Shown in pieces: positions 33,086 through 42,487 of a stretch of DNA of 64,000 nucleotides. Source of the DNA: Liminaster sp964567855 (GTDB lineage Bacteria > Bacteroidota > Bacteroidia > Bacteroidales > UBA3663); the NCBI GenBank assembly GCA_964567855.1, contig CAZMOE010000005.1, forward strand, positions 54,122 to 118,121, written 5' to 3'. Position 1 is the stretch's first letter, and each line of letters begins with the position of its first letter. The notes under the pieces were generated by a model. It searched no databases, was not told the DNA's origin, and worked only from the letters and a program-made list of their open reading frames with translations. The position numbers were made by a program, and so were the translations under genes.

Positions 33086-34549
33086 ATGATGAAAAATCCG
33101 TTGACGGCATCTTTGTATGCTCTCTATCTGTCTCATCCGAGCATTACGACCGACAGTCGTGTTTGTCCTGAGAATTCAATCTTTTTTGCGTTGAAAGGTG
33201 ACCGTTTCGACGGCAACCGCTATGCTGCCGATGCCTTGAGAGGCGGATGTGCCATTGCCGTGGTGGATGCTCCGGAGGCAATACCCGCAGCTGACACCGC
33301 TTCAGATGCCGTGGCTCCGGCTGTTTTAGAGTACGGCCGGCACGGCCGCTATTTTCTCGTGCCCGATGTCCTTTCTGCGCTGCAGGAACTTGCCGCTTTT
33401 CATCGTGAACAGTTCCGTACCTGGAGCCGCCCGGTTCCGGTAATCGGTATTACCGGAACCAATGGGAAAACCACGACCAAGGAGTTGTTGAATGCAGTCT
33501 TGAGCCGTCGCTATCGGGTTTTGGCCACCTCCGGTAATCTGAACAACCATATCGGAGTGCCGTTGACCCTGCTACAGGTTACCCCCGATCATGAGCTGGC
33601 CATCATTGAGATGGGAGCCAACCATCCTATGGATATCGCGGAACTTTGCGGATGGGTACGCCCCGATTACGGTCTGATCACCAATGTAGGAAAGGGCCAT
33701 TTGTTAGGTTTCGGTTCTTTCGAGGGGGTTGTAGAGGCCAAAACCAAATTGTATGATTCTCTCCGCACAACAGGAGGAACGGCTTTTGTAGATGCCGGTA
33801 ATCCGCATCTTTGGCCGAAAGCCGTTGGGCTGGAGGTCATTCCTTACCGTGTAGCGGAAGATTCCTCGGAGATACCGTCAAGGGCTGAAAATATTCCGGA
33901 TTGTCCGGTTACGGGAAGTCCGGTCGATTGTTCTTCCTATCTGAGACTTGCCTTGCAGATAGAGGCTTGCCGGATTGAAATCGATACGCATCTCATCGGC
34001 GATTATAACCTTTGCAATGTAACGGCTGCCGCTGCTGTCGGACATGCGTTGGGTATATCTCCTGCCGATATCAAGAAAGCTGTAGAGGAATATGTCCCCT
34101 CCAATATGCGGTCACAGTTATTGACCGTCGGTTATGATCAGAAGATTATTCTGGATGCTTATAACGCCAATCCGGTCAGCATGTCGGCCGCTTTGCGCAG
34201 TTTTTCCTTACATTCCGCGCCTCAGAAAAGTCTCATTTTGGGAGATATGGGGGAGTTGGGAACCGATTCATTGTCGGAACATATCCGCATATTGGAATAT
34301 ATCATGACCACGGATTTCGGCGACTTGCTGTTGGTCGGCCGAGAGTTCTCCGCCGCATTTTCCGCTCTTAGTTTGGAGCAGATGGGACAACTGGGGGCGG
34401 ACCGGAACGTCCGTTGCTATAATACGGTCGACGATCTTTGTGCTGATACGGTAGTTCTGCAATATCTTTCCGGAACGGTACTGATTAAGGGATCGCGAAG
34501 CAACGCATTGGAGAAAGTCGTGGAAACCATGAAACATATAGCAGGATGA
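33086..34549 (+). CDS. murF: UDP-N-acetylmuramoyl-tripeptide-D-alanyl-D-alanine ligase MurF
   Basis: MurF adds D-Ala-D-Ala in the last cytoplasmic step of the peptidoglycan precursor. The 487-residue protein has the N-domain STITTDSR-like segment (SITTDSRVC), the P-loop ITGTNGKTTTKE (about 128-139), IEMGANHPMDIA, and LDAYNANPVSM, which is the MurF-specific signature. It overlaps the next gene by 4 bp. Confidence 0.94.
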   Translation: MMKNPLTASLYALYLSHPSITTDSRVCPENSIFFALKGDRFDGNRYAADALRGGCAIAVVDAPEAIPAADTASDAVAPAVLEYGRHGRYFLVPDVLSALQELAAFHREQFRTWSRPVPVIGITGTNGKTTTKELLNAVLSRRYRVLATSGNLNNHIGVPLTLLQVTPDHELAIIEMGANHPMDIAELCGWVRPDYGLITNVGKGHLLGFGSFEGVVEAKTKLYDSLRTTGGTAFVDAGNPHLWPKAVGLEVIPYRVAEDSSEIPSRAENIPDCPVTGSPVDCSSYLRLALQIEACRIEIDTHLIGDYNLCNVTAAAAVGHALGISPADIKKAVEEYVPSNMRSQLLTVGYDQKIILDAYNANPVSMSAALRSFSLHSAPQKSLILGDMGELGTDSLSEHIRILEYIMTTDFGDLLLVGREFSAAFSALSLEQMGQLGADRNVRCYNTVDDLCADTVVLQYLSGTVLIKGSRSNALEKVVETMKHIAG

Positions 34550-35172
34550 AAATCTATTTGATACGCCATGGCGAGACTCCATGGAACAAGGAAAAACGTT
34601 TTCAGGGGCAGATAGATATTCCGCTCAATGAATACGGTCGTCGTATTGCGGAGGAGACCCGTCAGGGCATGCCGGCCATACGTTTCGATAAAGTTTTTTC
34701 CAGTCCACTCTGCCGGGCCAGGGAAACGGCGGAAATTCTTTTACGCGATATGCCTGATTTATCGGTCGAAACCGACGAGCGGCTGAAAGAATTCGGCTTC
34801 GGCCCTTATGAAGGCTGCTCTATTACCGCTGTCGCCAACGATCCCGCCCATCCGCTCTACAATTGCATCTGGCATCCTGATCTGTATAAGGCCCCGGCCG
34901 GGGCCGAATCGTTTGCCGATCTGGTCGCCCGTGCACAGGAATTCATAGACGAGCGCATCCTGCCGCTTGAAACGACCGCCTGCCAGAATGTACTTGTCAC
35001 GGCACACGGCGCATTCAACCGGGCTTTTGTCATTGCGGCCGGCCATAAAGGGGTCGCCGATTTCTGGTCTGTGCCTTATCTCAATTGTGCCGTGACGGTT
35101 CTGGAACTGACCGGCGGATGCTTTCATTTGCTGGAAGAGGCTAAAATCTATTATACACCGGTTTCCGCATAG
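34546..35172 (+). CDS. histidine phosphatase family protein
   Basis: The 208-residue protein starts with LIRHGETPWNKEKRFQG, the phosphoglycerate-mutase-like RHG motif whose His is phosphorylated. It continues with SSPLCRARETAE and a second His in VTAHGAFNR. Such enzymes hydrolyse sugar phosphates, alpha-ribazole phosphate or other substrates; the substrate here is unknown. The start overlaps the murF stop (ATGA), so it is co-translated with murF. Confidence 0.87.
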   Translation: MKIYLIRHGETPWNKEKRFQGQIDIPLNEYGRRIAEETRQGMPAIRFDKVFSSPLCRARETAEILLRDMPDLSVETDERLKEFGFGPYEGCSITAVANDPAHPLYNCIWHPDLYKAPAGAESFADLVARAQEFIDERILPLETTACQNVLVTAHGAFNRAFVIAAGHKGVADFWSVPYLNCAVTVLELTGGCFHLLEEAKIYYTPVSA

Positions 35173-35320
35173 CGGGTGCGGGCTTTTTCCCCGGCAGGGA
35201 AATGGGGTTCCGCAGGTATGCTTCCTCATATAATATCGGTCGTATTTATCTTGTCGAAAACAGGGGCCGTTTCCCTGATTTCATAGACCGCCGTTCATTC
35301 TTTTATAAAACATTAATATT

Positions 35321-36778
35321 ATGAAAAAAGCGCTTTTATCGTTATGGATGGTTTTCAGTGTGGCTGTCTTTACATTGTCCGCCCAGAAATCCAAGCCCGA
35401 AATTCCCTGGAGGCATGGCAACCTGCAGGTATCCGCCAACGGCCGTTATCTGCAACATACTGATGGTACACCGTTTTTCTATCTGGGCGAGACCGGATGG
35501 CTCATGCCGGAACGGTTGAACCGCGATGAGGTCGGTTTTTATCTGAATTGTTGCAAAAATGCCGGTTTCAATGTCGTGCAGGTGCAGACCATCAACGGAG
35601 TGCCGGCCATGAATATCTATGGGCAGTATTCTCATCCTCACGGCTACGATTTTTCTTCGTTGCGTCGTGAAGTCGATGAAAAGGACGGCGTTTACAGCTA
35701 TTGGGATCATATGGATCATATTATCCGGACTGCTGAAAACAACGGAATTTATATCGGTATGGTATGCATCTGGGGCGGATTGGTAAAGGCCGGACTGATG
35801 GATGTCAAGCAGGCCGAGGCCTACGGGAAATTTCTGGCCGAACGTTATCGTAACAGTCCCAACATCATCTGGATTATCGGCGGAGACCAGCGCGGTGACG
35901 TGAAACCGGAGGTCTGGGATGCCTTAGCACGCACTATCCGCCGGTATGATGCCAACCATGTCATGACCTATCATCCCCGTGGACGTACCTGTTCCGCAAC
36001 TTTCTTCAATGATCGGGAGTGGCTGGACTTCAATATGTTCCAGAGCGGCCACCGCCGTTATGGCCAACGAAAGGGCGACGGCGATTATACCATCGCCGAG
36101 AATACCGAAGAAGACAGCTGGCGTTATGTCGAGTCAAGTCTGGCTATGGAACCGATGAAGCCGGTCCTGGATGGCGAACCCAGTTATGAGGGCATTCCGC
36201 AGGGTTTGCATGACATTCATGAACTCCGTTGGACCGCGGCCGATTGCCGTCGCTACGCCTATTGGTCGGTTTTTGCCGGGGCATGCGGACACGTCTACGG
36301 CAATAATTCCATCATGCAGTTCTATCGTCCGGGATATGGGGCGGCCTATGGGGCTGAGGAGCCGTGGTATGAGGCTTTGAAGAACCCGGGATTCAACCAG
36401 ATGCAGTATCTGAAACGTCTGATACTGGCATTTCCTTATATGGAACGGGTGCCGGATCAGAGTGTCTTGGTCGGCGTGAACGGTGAACGTTACGAGCGTA
36501 TCATTGCCACCCGTGGTGAAGATTATCTGTTGACCTATAGTTACACGGGGCGCCCCGTACGGGTAGATCTGACTAAAATTTCCGGAGCGAAGAAGAAGTG
36601 CTGGTGGTTTCTGCCGGCCGACGGATTGCTGCTCTACATCGGAGAACGTGATAATGCGTCCGATGTAGAATTTACGATGGATGCGCCTTATGGTCCAGGC
36701 AATGACCGGGTGTTGATTGCCGTAGACGCCTCGAAAGATTATATCGGAGAGAACTGGCAGGCATTGCCGACCCGATAA
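35321..36778 (+). CDS. glycoside hydrolase, DUF4038/GH140-like (apiosidase family)
   Basis: The 485-residue secreted protein has a signal peptide (about 1-21, SA-QK). A TIM-barrel (DUF4038) follows, with DGTPFFYLGETGWLMPERL, IIWIIGGDQRGD (likely acid) and PVLDGEPSYEG (likely nucleophile). A C-terminal beta domain (collagen-bind_2-like) ends the protein. GH140 enzymes remove apiose from pectin rhamnogalacturonan II; this isolated gene lacks SusC/D partners, so the substrate is uncertain. It ends 2 bp before xseA on the other strand. Confidence 0.78.
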   Translation: MKKALLSLWMVFSVAVFTLSAQKSKPEIPWRHGNLQVSANGRYLQHTDGTPFFYLGETGWLMPERLNRDEVGFYLNCCKNAGFNVVQVQTINGVPAMNIYGQYSHPHGYDFSSLRREVDEKDGVYSYWDHMDHIIRTAENNGIYIGMVCIWGGLVKAGLMDVKQAEAYGKFLAERYRNSPNIIWIIGGDQRGDVKPEVWDALARTIRRYDANHVMTYHPRGRTCSATFFNDREWLDFNMFQSGHRRYGQRKGDGDYTIAENTEEDSWRYVESSLAMEPMKPVLDGEPSYEGIPQGLHDIHELRWTAADCRRYAYWSVFAGACGHVYGNNSIMQFYRPGYGAAYGAEEPWYEALKNPGFNQMQYLKRLILAFPYMERVPDQSVLVGVNGERYERIIATRGEDYLLTYSYTGRPVRVDLTKISGAKKKCWWFLPADGLLLYIGERDNASDVEFTMDAPYGPGNDRVLIAVDASKDYIGENWQALPTR

Positions 36779-36780
36779 AG

Positions 36781-38079
36781 CTACTCTTTTTTTACAACGG
36801 AAGAGAAACTTCCTCGGGCGACTTGGGTTACCACCCTGTCGCCCTCTTTTATTTCAGTATCGGAGGTGACCGCCCGGCCGTTGATACGGGTAATGCTGAA
36901 CCCGCGGCGCAGAATATTTTCCGGGCGGGCGATTTCGATGCGCTGGTTTATCCACTGCAGCTGCTGCCGGCGCTCTTCAAGTCGATGGGTGGTGCTTGCC
37001 GTGAGCTGTTGCCGGAAGAACTCCAGCCGGTCCAGCTGTCGTTTCAGCAGCAGATGCGATTGTCGCAGCTGAAGGACGATCTGCTGCAGCCGGAGCTGAT
37101 GTTGCCGTCTGCGGGTTTCCACCCATTGGGGAATGTTACGGGCGAACATGTCGAGGCGGAGGTTTTCTTCCCGGAGCATTCTTTCCAATGTTGAGGTGAG
37201 AGTGCTTCTCAGCCGGTCGATACGGTCGGCCTGTGTTTTCATGCGGTCGATAAGCAGGGCGGCAACGGCGGTCGGGGTCTTGACGCTGGTGTGGGCCACC
37301 ATGTCGAGCACGGTGTTGTCGCGTTCGTGCCCGATCCCGACGATGATTGGCAGGGGAAACTGTGCGCAGTTGGCCGCTATGGCATAGGAATCGAAGCTGG
37401 CCAGGTCGGCCGTTGCTCCGCCGCCGCGGATGATGACTACCACATCGAAAAGATCCTGTACCTGATAAATTCTGTCGAGGGCGGCGATGATACTGCTCTC
37501 TGTTTTTTCTCCTTGCATGGCGGCAGGAAAAAGGCGGGTGTAGAATGCGAATCCCCGGTCATTGTGTGCCAGCTGGTGGCGGAAATCGCCGTAGCCGGCG
37601 GCGTTGGATGCCGAAATGACAGCGATTCTTTGGGGCAGCAACGGTATTTCCAGCTCTTTGTTCATGTCGAGAATACCGTCGGCGGTGAGCTGCCGGATGA
37701 TTTCGGCGCGTTGCCGTGCCATTTCTCCCATGGTGTAGGAGGGATCGATGTCCAGTACGTCCAGCGTATAACCGTAGACGGCGTGCATGGTGACCTGTAC
37801 CTCTGCAAGCACCCTGATGCCTGCCGCAAAACGCTGTCTGGTCTGCCCTTCGAAGTCTTCGCGCAACAGAAACCACCGCTGGGCCCAGATGGTGCCGCGG
37901 GCGCGGGCGGTGACGGTTCCTGTTTTTTCGCTTTTATCGATAAATTCTATGTAGCAGTGTCCGTTGCCGGCAGTCCGCACGTCGCTTAGTTCGGCCGTAA
38001 TCCAATACGGTCGATCGAAAGTTTCGTTGATGGTCGAAGCAACCCTGGTGTTGAGTTCGCAGAGGGAAAGGGCTTTCAT
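36781..38079 (-). CDS. xseA: exodeoxyribonuclease VII large subunit
   Basis: The 432-residue protein has the N-terminal OB fold (YWITAELSDVRTAGNGHCYIEF), the nuclease core VVIIRGGGATADLASFD and IGHERDNTVLD, and a long coiled coil rich in Arg, Gln and Leu (about 270-390). It digests single-stranded DNA in both directions with XseB. The small subunit gene xseB usually follows, but here the DNA downstream is occupied at once by the convergent GH140-like gene, so xseB must be elsewhere or absent. Confidence 0.92.
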   Translation of the reverse strand: MKALSLCELNTRVASTINETFDRPYWITAELSDVRTAGNGHCYIEFIDKSEKTGTVTARARGTIWAQRWFLLREDFEGQTRQRFAAGIRVLAEVQVTMHAVYGYTLDVLDIDPSYTMGEMARQRAEIIRQLTADGILDMNKELEIPLLPQRIAVISASNAAGYGDFRHQLAHNDRGFAFYTRLFPAAMQGEKTESSIIAALDRIYQVQDLFDVVVIIRGGGATADLASFDSYAIAANCAQFPLPIIVGIGHERDNTVLDMVAHTSVKTPTAVAALLIDRMKTQADRIDRLRSTLTSTLERMLREENLRLDMFARNIPQWVETRRRQHQLRLQQIVLQLRQSHLLLKRQLDRLEFFRQQLTASTTHRLEERRQQLQWINQRIEIARPENILRRGFSITRINGRAVTSDTEIKEGDRVVTQVARGSFSSVVKKE

Positions 38080-38097
38080 TTTCCGGGTGTCTCGGGT

Positions 38098-38703
38098 TCA
38101 GAATTTTTCGGCACGTTGCTTTACGTAAGCTGCCAGAAACTGTGCTGTATTTTCCTCTCCGAGTCTGGAGATATCGATGCTCAGGTCGTAGGATTGGGCT
38201 TCTCCCCAGGTCTTGTCGGTGAAAAAGTCATAGAATCGGGCGCGCTCTTTGTCGTGGCGTACGATGAGGCTTTCGGCCTCTTCTGCCGAAATGCCCAGGC
38301 GTTGGGCCACGTTCCTGATACGGTAGGTATGAGGAGCATGTACGAAAATCTTGATCAGGCCGGGATGGTCGCGGAGAATGTAATCGGCAGTCCGTCCGAC
38401 GATGATACAAGACTTTTGGTTAGCGATTTTGCGGATGGTTTCTGTGAGCATAACGAAATTCTGGCCGGAACCGAAGAGCCGCGAAGCTCCGAAACGGCCG
38501 ATGACTGCGTAATCGAAAAAGCCGGGGGCATGTTCGTCGTTTTTGTGAAGATATTCGATATCCATACCGCTGTCTTTGGCCATTTCGTCCATGATTTCGC
38601 GGTCGTAATAGGCGATACCGAGCAATTCGGAGAGACGTTTGCCGAGGCTCCGGCCTCCGCTGCCGAATTGCCGTCCTAAACTGATGACGATTTTCTTTTC
38701 CAT
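38098..38703 (-). CDS. cytidylate kinase-like family protein
   Basis: The 201-residue P-loop protein starts MEKKIVISLGRQFGSGGRSLG, where RQFGSGG replaces the classic Walker A, as in the cytidylate_kin2 family. It has IIVGRTADYIL and a LID-like VRHDKERARFYDFFTDKTWG segment. Its substrate is unproven. It lies 18 bp upstream of xseA on the same strand, so both should share the promoter at 39010-39040. Confidence 0.85.
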   Translation of the reverse strand: MEKKIVISLGRQFGSGGRSLGKRLSELLGIAYYDREIMDEMAKDSGMDIEYLHKNDEHAPGFFDYAVIGRFGASRLFGSGQNFVMLTETIRKIANQKSCIIVGRTADYILRDHPGLIKIFVHAPHTYRIRNVAQRLGISAEEAESLIVRHDKERARFYDFFTDKTWGEAQSYDLSIDISRLGEENTAQFLAAYVKQRAEKF

Positions 38704-39003
38704 GGGATGGTTGATATTTAAGGGTTTTCTTTTCCGGTCGGACAGTCGCTTTGTGTCGTTTCCTGCATGGCGCCGGGCGTCGCCGTTCTTCTGTCCCGCG
38801 GGTGCGGCATCACCGGAACGGCAATCTCTTCCGTATGCGTCCCCCGAGCCGGAGCGGCTGGGCTTTTTTCGGAAGAGGGCGCCGCTTCATGTTTCGCGGC
38901 GGCAGGTTCTCAGATTCTGAATGCCTCCCGACCGGAAACGGCGGCGGGTGGCAACAGGATGGGAACCTGTTCTTGCGCGGTATCCGGTCTTTCCGGTACC
39001 GTG
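38704..39003 (-). other. GC-rich ~300-nt leader with a broken Ala/Pro-rich frame
   Basis: On the minus strand one phase reads through an Ala/Pro/Glu-rich sequence (TAQEQVPILLPPAAVSG, then a TGA, then EPAAAKHEAAPSSEKSPAAP) up to a stop near 38720. No good start codon exists after the predicted transcription start. It could be a decayed periplasmic-linker gene or an untranslated structured leader. Confidence 0.35.
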
Positions 39004-39009
39004 CAGGAG

Positions 39010-39040
39010 CAAAGATAAACGGTCGCGGAGGAATTATCAA
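39010..39040 (-). promoter_or_regulatory. promoter of kinase-like/xseA operon
   Basis: On the minus strand TTG (39038-39040), a 20-bp spacer and TATCTTTG (39010-39017) give a full consensus promoter. Transcription should begin near 39004, about 300 nt before the kinase-like gene, a long leader for this window. Confidence 0.7.
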
Positions 39041-39133
39041 GAAAAAGAAATGGAATTTTTTCCGAAACAGATAAAAAAGACAATATCGGAAGTTTTCGTC
39101 GGGACAAAATTTTTTTTTTCGTATGAATTATTC

Positions 39134-39141
39134 TATCTTCG
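39134..39141 (+). promoter_or_regulatory. -7 element of lgt promoter
   Basis: TATCTTCG, 31 bp before the lgt ATG, is a near match to TAnnTTTG. A T-run lies where a -33 box would be expected, so the upstream part is unclear. Confidence 0.5.
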
Positions 39142-39171
39142 CAGCATTGAAAAAATGAATACTTCTGTCTC

Positions 39172-40044
39172 ATGTTGACATTTGACATTATTACCTGGAC
39201 GGCCGATCCTGTGATATTCTCTTTGCCGATCGGCTCTTTCACGTTTCAGCTTCGTTGGTACGCCCTGATGTTTATTCTGGGCTTCTTTTGGGGCATTAAA
39301 AGCATGGAACGTATTTACCGGCGTGAGGGCCTGGATCCTGAACGGGTGATGAAACTGTTCATTTATTGTTTCGTGGGCACAATTGTCGGGGCGCGTCTCG
39401 GCCATTGTCTTTTCTACGACCCTGGTTTTTATCTTTCTCATCCTTGGGAGATTTTCAAGACCTGGAAAGGCGGATTGGCCAGCCACGGAGGCGCTATCGG
39501 GGTAATCATTGCCGTTCTGATGTATGCCAGACGCGATCATTTGAAGAGCCTGTGGGTGTTGGACCGCCTGGCAATCGCTGTGGCGCCGGTTGCCGCTCTG
39601 ATTCGTGTCGGCAATCTGTTCAACCACGAGATTTACGGTCATCCGACAGCTTTGCCCTGGGGATTCCGCTTTATCGATAACATACATGCATGGCAATTGG
39701 GGGCTGCGCCGGTTTTCACGGCGCCGTCTCACCCGACGCAGATTTATGAAGCATTGGCCTATTTGCTGACTTTCGGCTATTTGTTGTGGCTTTATCGCCG
39801 CACTGATGCCGGTCGCCGTCCGGGGTTACTGTTGGGAGTGTTCCTGATCGGTGTTTTCGCGTTGCGTTTTGTTATAGAATTTGTCAAGAATGTCCAGGAA
39901 CCTTTTGAGGAAGGCTTGCTTCTGGATATGGGACAGATTCTCAGCCTGCCTTTCATTCTGATCGGGGTGTGGCTGGTCGTACGGGCGCTGAAGCGGCCGG
40001 CAGAGAATGCGCGGGAGGCCGTTAAACCTGTTCATCGGATATGA
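39172..40044 (+). CDS. lgt: prolipoprotein diacylglyceryl transferase
   Basis: Lgt attaches diacylglycerol to the lipobox cysteine of prelipoproteins at the inner membrane. The 290-residue protein has about seven membrane helices and the family sites GGLASHGGAIG (catalytic His region) and IRVGNLFNHEIYG, corresponding to the Lgt signature GRxGNFxNxE. The usual second Arg and Glu (RFVIEFVK) are present. It is followed by rpe after 44 bp. Confidence 0.94.
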   Translation: MLTFDIITWTADPVIFSLPIGSFTFQLRWYALMFILGFFWGIKSMERIYRREGLDPERVMKLFIYCFVGTIVGARLGHCLFYDPGFYLSHPWEIFKTWKGGLASHGGAIGVIIAVLMYARRDHLKSLWVLDRLAIAVAPVAALIRVGNLFNHEIYGHPTALPWGFRFIDNIHAWQLGAAPVFTAPSHPTQIYEALAYLLTFGYLLWLYRRTDAGRRPGLLLGVFLIGVFALRFVIEFVKNVQEPFEEGLLLDMGQILSLPFILIGVWLVVRALKRPAENAREAVKPVHRI

Positions 40045-40088
40045 TATATGCCGCCGGCGGCGGTTCGGACAATAATAATTGATAAGAT

Positions 40089-40736
40089 ATGATTCAGATT
40101 GCACCTTCGTTCTTGTCTGCGAATTTCGCTCATTTGGAACGTGAAATAGAAATGATCAACCGCAGTGAGGCCGATTGGCTCCATTACGATGTTATGGACG
40201 GTTCTTTCGTGCCCAACATTTCGTTCGGCTTTCCGGTAATGGCTTCGTTGCGGGATGTAGTGAAGAAGCCCATGGACGTACACATGATGGTGGTTCAGCC
40301 TGAGCGGTGGATAGAACGGATGCGCGATCATGGGGCCCGTATACTGACTGTGCATCAGGAGGCCTGCCATAATCTGCACCGCACCGTGCAGCAGATTCAC
40401 GAGGCGGGCATGATGGCCGGTGTCGCCATCAATCCGGCCACTCCGGTTTCGATGCTGGAGGATATCATCTGCGATTTGGAGCTGGTGCTTGTGATGTCGG
40501 TCAATCCCGGCTTCGGCGGGCAGAAATTCATACCCTCTTCATTGGGAAAGATCCGTAGATTGAAGGATCTGATTTTAAATCACGGGTCAAATGCGCTGAT
40601 CGAGGTTGACGGCGGTGTGAATCTGGAGACCGGGGCGCAGTTGAAAGAGGCCGGAGCGGATATTCTGGTGGCCGGTCATTCGGTGTTCAGAAGCGAGGAT
40701 CCGCTCAAGACTATTCATGATATGAAGATGTTGTAA
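40089..40736 (+). CDS. rpe: ribulose-phosphate 3-epimerase
   Basis: The 215-residue TIM-barrel enzyme interconverts ribulose 5-phosphate and xylulose 5-phosphate. Family motifs are IAPSFLSANFAHL, HYDVMDGSFVPN (metal-binding Asp and His), VHMMV, MSVNPGFGGQKF and EVDGGV (second catalytic Asp). It sits between lgt and comEC with gaps of 44 and 23 bp. Confidence 0.95.
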   Translation: MIQIAPSFLSANFAHLEREIEMINRSEADWLHYDVMDGSFVPNISFGFPVMASLRDVVKKPMDVHMMVVQPERWIERMRDHGARILTVHQEACHNLHRTVQQIHEAGMMAGVAINPATPVSMLEDIICDLELVLVMSVNPGFGGQKFIPSSLGKIRRLKDLILNHGSNALIEVDGGVNLETGAQLKEAGADILVAGHSVFRSEDPLKTIHDMKML

Positions 40737-40759
40737 TTCGTTTTCAAACTGTCTTTGTT

Positions 40760-42412
40760 ATGTTTCCCTTACCCGCTGTTCTTCGCCTGCTTTGGGCCTG
40801 GATAGCGGGCATTATCGTGTCCGAGGTCTGCCGGGTAGCGGATCTGGATGTGGGGCCGGTGTCTGTTGCGGGAATGGCTGTCGCCTGTATCTTCGGTTTT
40901 GTCGCTCTGGTCGGGAAGTCTTCGTCCCGTTGGAGTCGGAGGGTGCAATCTGCCGGATGGCAAGGGGCAGCCCTGTTATGCGTGCTCTTTTCTCTGGCAT
41001 GCTGGAAGGCACGGACAGACCTTCCGGAATGTCCGTCGCACACGGAACGGGGACGGTTTGAGGTGGAAGTTCTTTCCGAGGGGACGCCAAAAGCCCGGAG
41101 TGTAGCCTATTGTGTCGAGGAACGGAGTACGCAGCGTCAGTATATGCTTTATTGGAATGGGGAAGAGGAGCTGCCGCTGGCGACTACGGTAATGCTGGAC
41201 GGCGTGAGATTTCCGCTGTCTGACAGTATCGCCTATCATCTGTATCTTTACAGACAGGGATATTCCGGTACGATGTATGCCCGGCATGCGGTTGTTCTTG
41301 CGGGGGAAGTGGAATCTTCTTTTTGGGGGAGGATGCGTTACTGGGCTTTGGAATGCCGGCAATGGTGTTTGCGTCAGATCGATAGCTATAGTCCCTCTGC
41401 AGATGTCCGTTCGCTGATTCGTGGATGTTTGTTGGGAGACAAGAGAGACTTCGATCCCGAAGTGCTGGAGCATTTCAGTTATGCAGGGATGACCCACCTG
41501 CTGGTGGTTTCGGGTCTTCATGTCGGCATTCTGTTTGCCATTCTTTGGGTTTTACTGGCTCCGTTGCGCTGGGTGGGATGCCGTGGCGGGGTGCGGGCGC
41601 TTTCGCTACTGTTATTGTGGGCCTATGTCGCCATGATAGGATTTCCTGCCTCTGCGGTACGGGCCGCCGTGATGTTTTCCATGATACACGTGGCTGCGCT
41701 GTTGCGGCGGGATGCCTTCGGATGGCACACCTGGGGTGTGGCGGCCTTTTTCCTGTTGCTGTATGATACGCAATGGCTGTGGAGCCTCTCTTTCCAGATG
41801 AGTTTTCTGGCGGTAGCAGCTATATTGGCTGTTCGGCCGGAATTGGATGCTATTGTCCGCTGGCGGCTTTCGCAGAGCGCTTTTCGAGTGGGAACGGTTA
41901 CTGCCGTGATGCGTTGGCAGCGCTTCGGAGCGGCCTGCATTGCTTGGCTCGGAAGTGCATTGCTGGTTTCCATGGCGGCACAATGTGGCATATTGCCTTT
42001 GTCACTGCATTATTTTCATCATCTTTCTTGTCTGGGGTTCGTGCAGGCTGTCGTCGTATTGCCGTTGATGGGCATTTATTTGCTTTTCTTGATTCTGCTG
42101 TTGCTGTTTCATGCGGTGTCGGCAGTATTTTCCCCAGTTGGAATGGCCGTGATATCGGGTTTGACGGCCGGTTGCTGGTATGTGGTGGAGGCGATTTCTC
42201 GCTGGATACTGGCTGTAGCGGAATGGGCACATCATATGGATGTCCGGTTATTCGGAGATATAAAATGGTTTCCGGATACATGGGAGACGTTCGGCCTTTA
42301 TGCGGTAGAGATTGCCCTGCTGCTTTGTTGGCGGACCAAACGGGCGGCGTGGCTGATTGTTGCGCTGTCGATTGTGGCATTGCTGTTGGTGTATGGGATT
42401 GTTCTGTCATGA
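40760..42412 (+). CDS. comEC: ComEC/Rec2 family DNA-uptake channel protein
   Basis: The 550-residue inner-membrane protein has N-terminal helices, a DUF4131 soluble domain (about 90-200) and the competence domain with HLLVVSGLHVGILFAILW, a hallmark of the family, then about eight more helices. The C-terminal metallo-beta-lactamase domain found in B. subtilis ComEC is absent, as in some Bacteroidetes. It would translocate single-stranded DNA if a competence system exists. It is the last core-type gene before the AT-rich accessory region. Confidence 0.88.
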   Translation: MFPLPAVLRLLWAWIAGIIVSEVCRVADLDVGPVSVAGMAVACIFGFVALVGKSSSRWSRRVQSAGWQGAALLCVLFSLACWKARTDLPECPSHTERGRFEVEVLSEGTPKARSVAYCVEERSTQRQYMLYWNGEEELPLATTVMLDGVRFPLSDSIAYHLYLYRQGYSGTMYARHAVVLAGEVESSFWGRMRYWALECRQWCLRQIDSYSPSADVRSLIRGCLLGDKRDFDPEVLEHFSYAGMTHLLVVSGLHVGILFAILWVLLAPLRWVGCRGGVRALSLLLLWAYVAMIGFPASAVRAAVMFSMIHVAALLRRDAFGWHTWGVAAFFLLLYDTQWLWSLSFQMSFLAVAAILAVRPELDAIVRWRLSQSAFRVGTVTAVMRWQRFGAACIAWLGSALLVSMAAQCGILPLSLHYFHHLSCLGFVQAVVVLPLMGIYLLFLILLLLFHAVSAVFSPVGMAVISGLTAGCWYVVEAISRWILAVAEWAHHMDVRLFGDIKWFPDTWETFGLYAVEIALLLCWRTKRAAWLIVALSIVALLLVYGIVLS

Positions 42413-42448
42413 TGAGGACACTGACTGTCGGACAATTTTTTTGCAGAA

Positions 42449-42481
42449 TTTGTCTTCAATGCGGAAAAAATTGTAATTTTG
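42449..42481 (+). promoter_or_regulatory. orphan promoter downstream of comEC
   Basis: TTTG (42449-42452), a 21-bp spacer and TAATTTTG (42474-42481) match the consensus, but no start codon with a usable frame follows for ~290 bp. The gene it served may have been replaced at the edge of the accessory region. Confidence 0.55.
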
Positions 42482-42487
42482 TCGGCG

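Noticed and set aside
38751..39074. Plus-strand frames of 80-107 codons before lgt
   Set aside because: Arg/Gly-rich out-of-phase reading of GC-rich DNA; the minus-strand promoter explains the region better.
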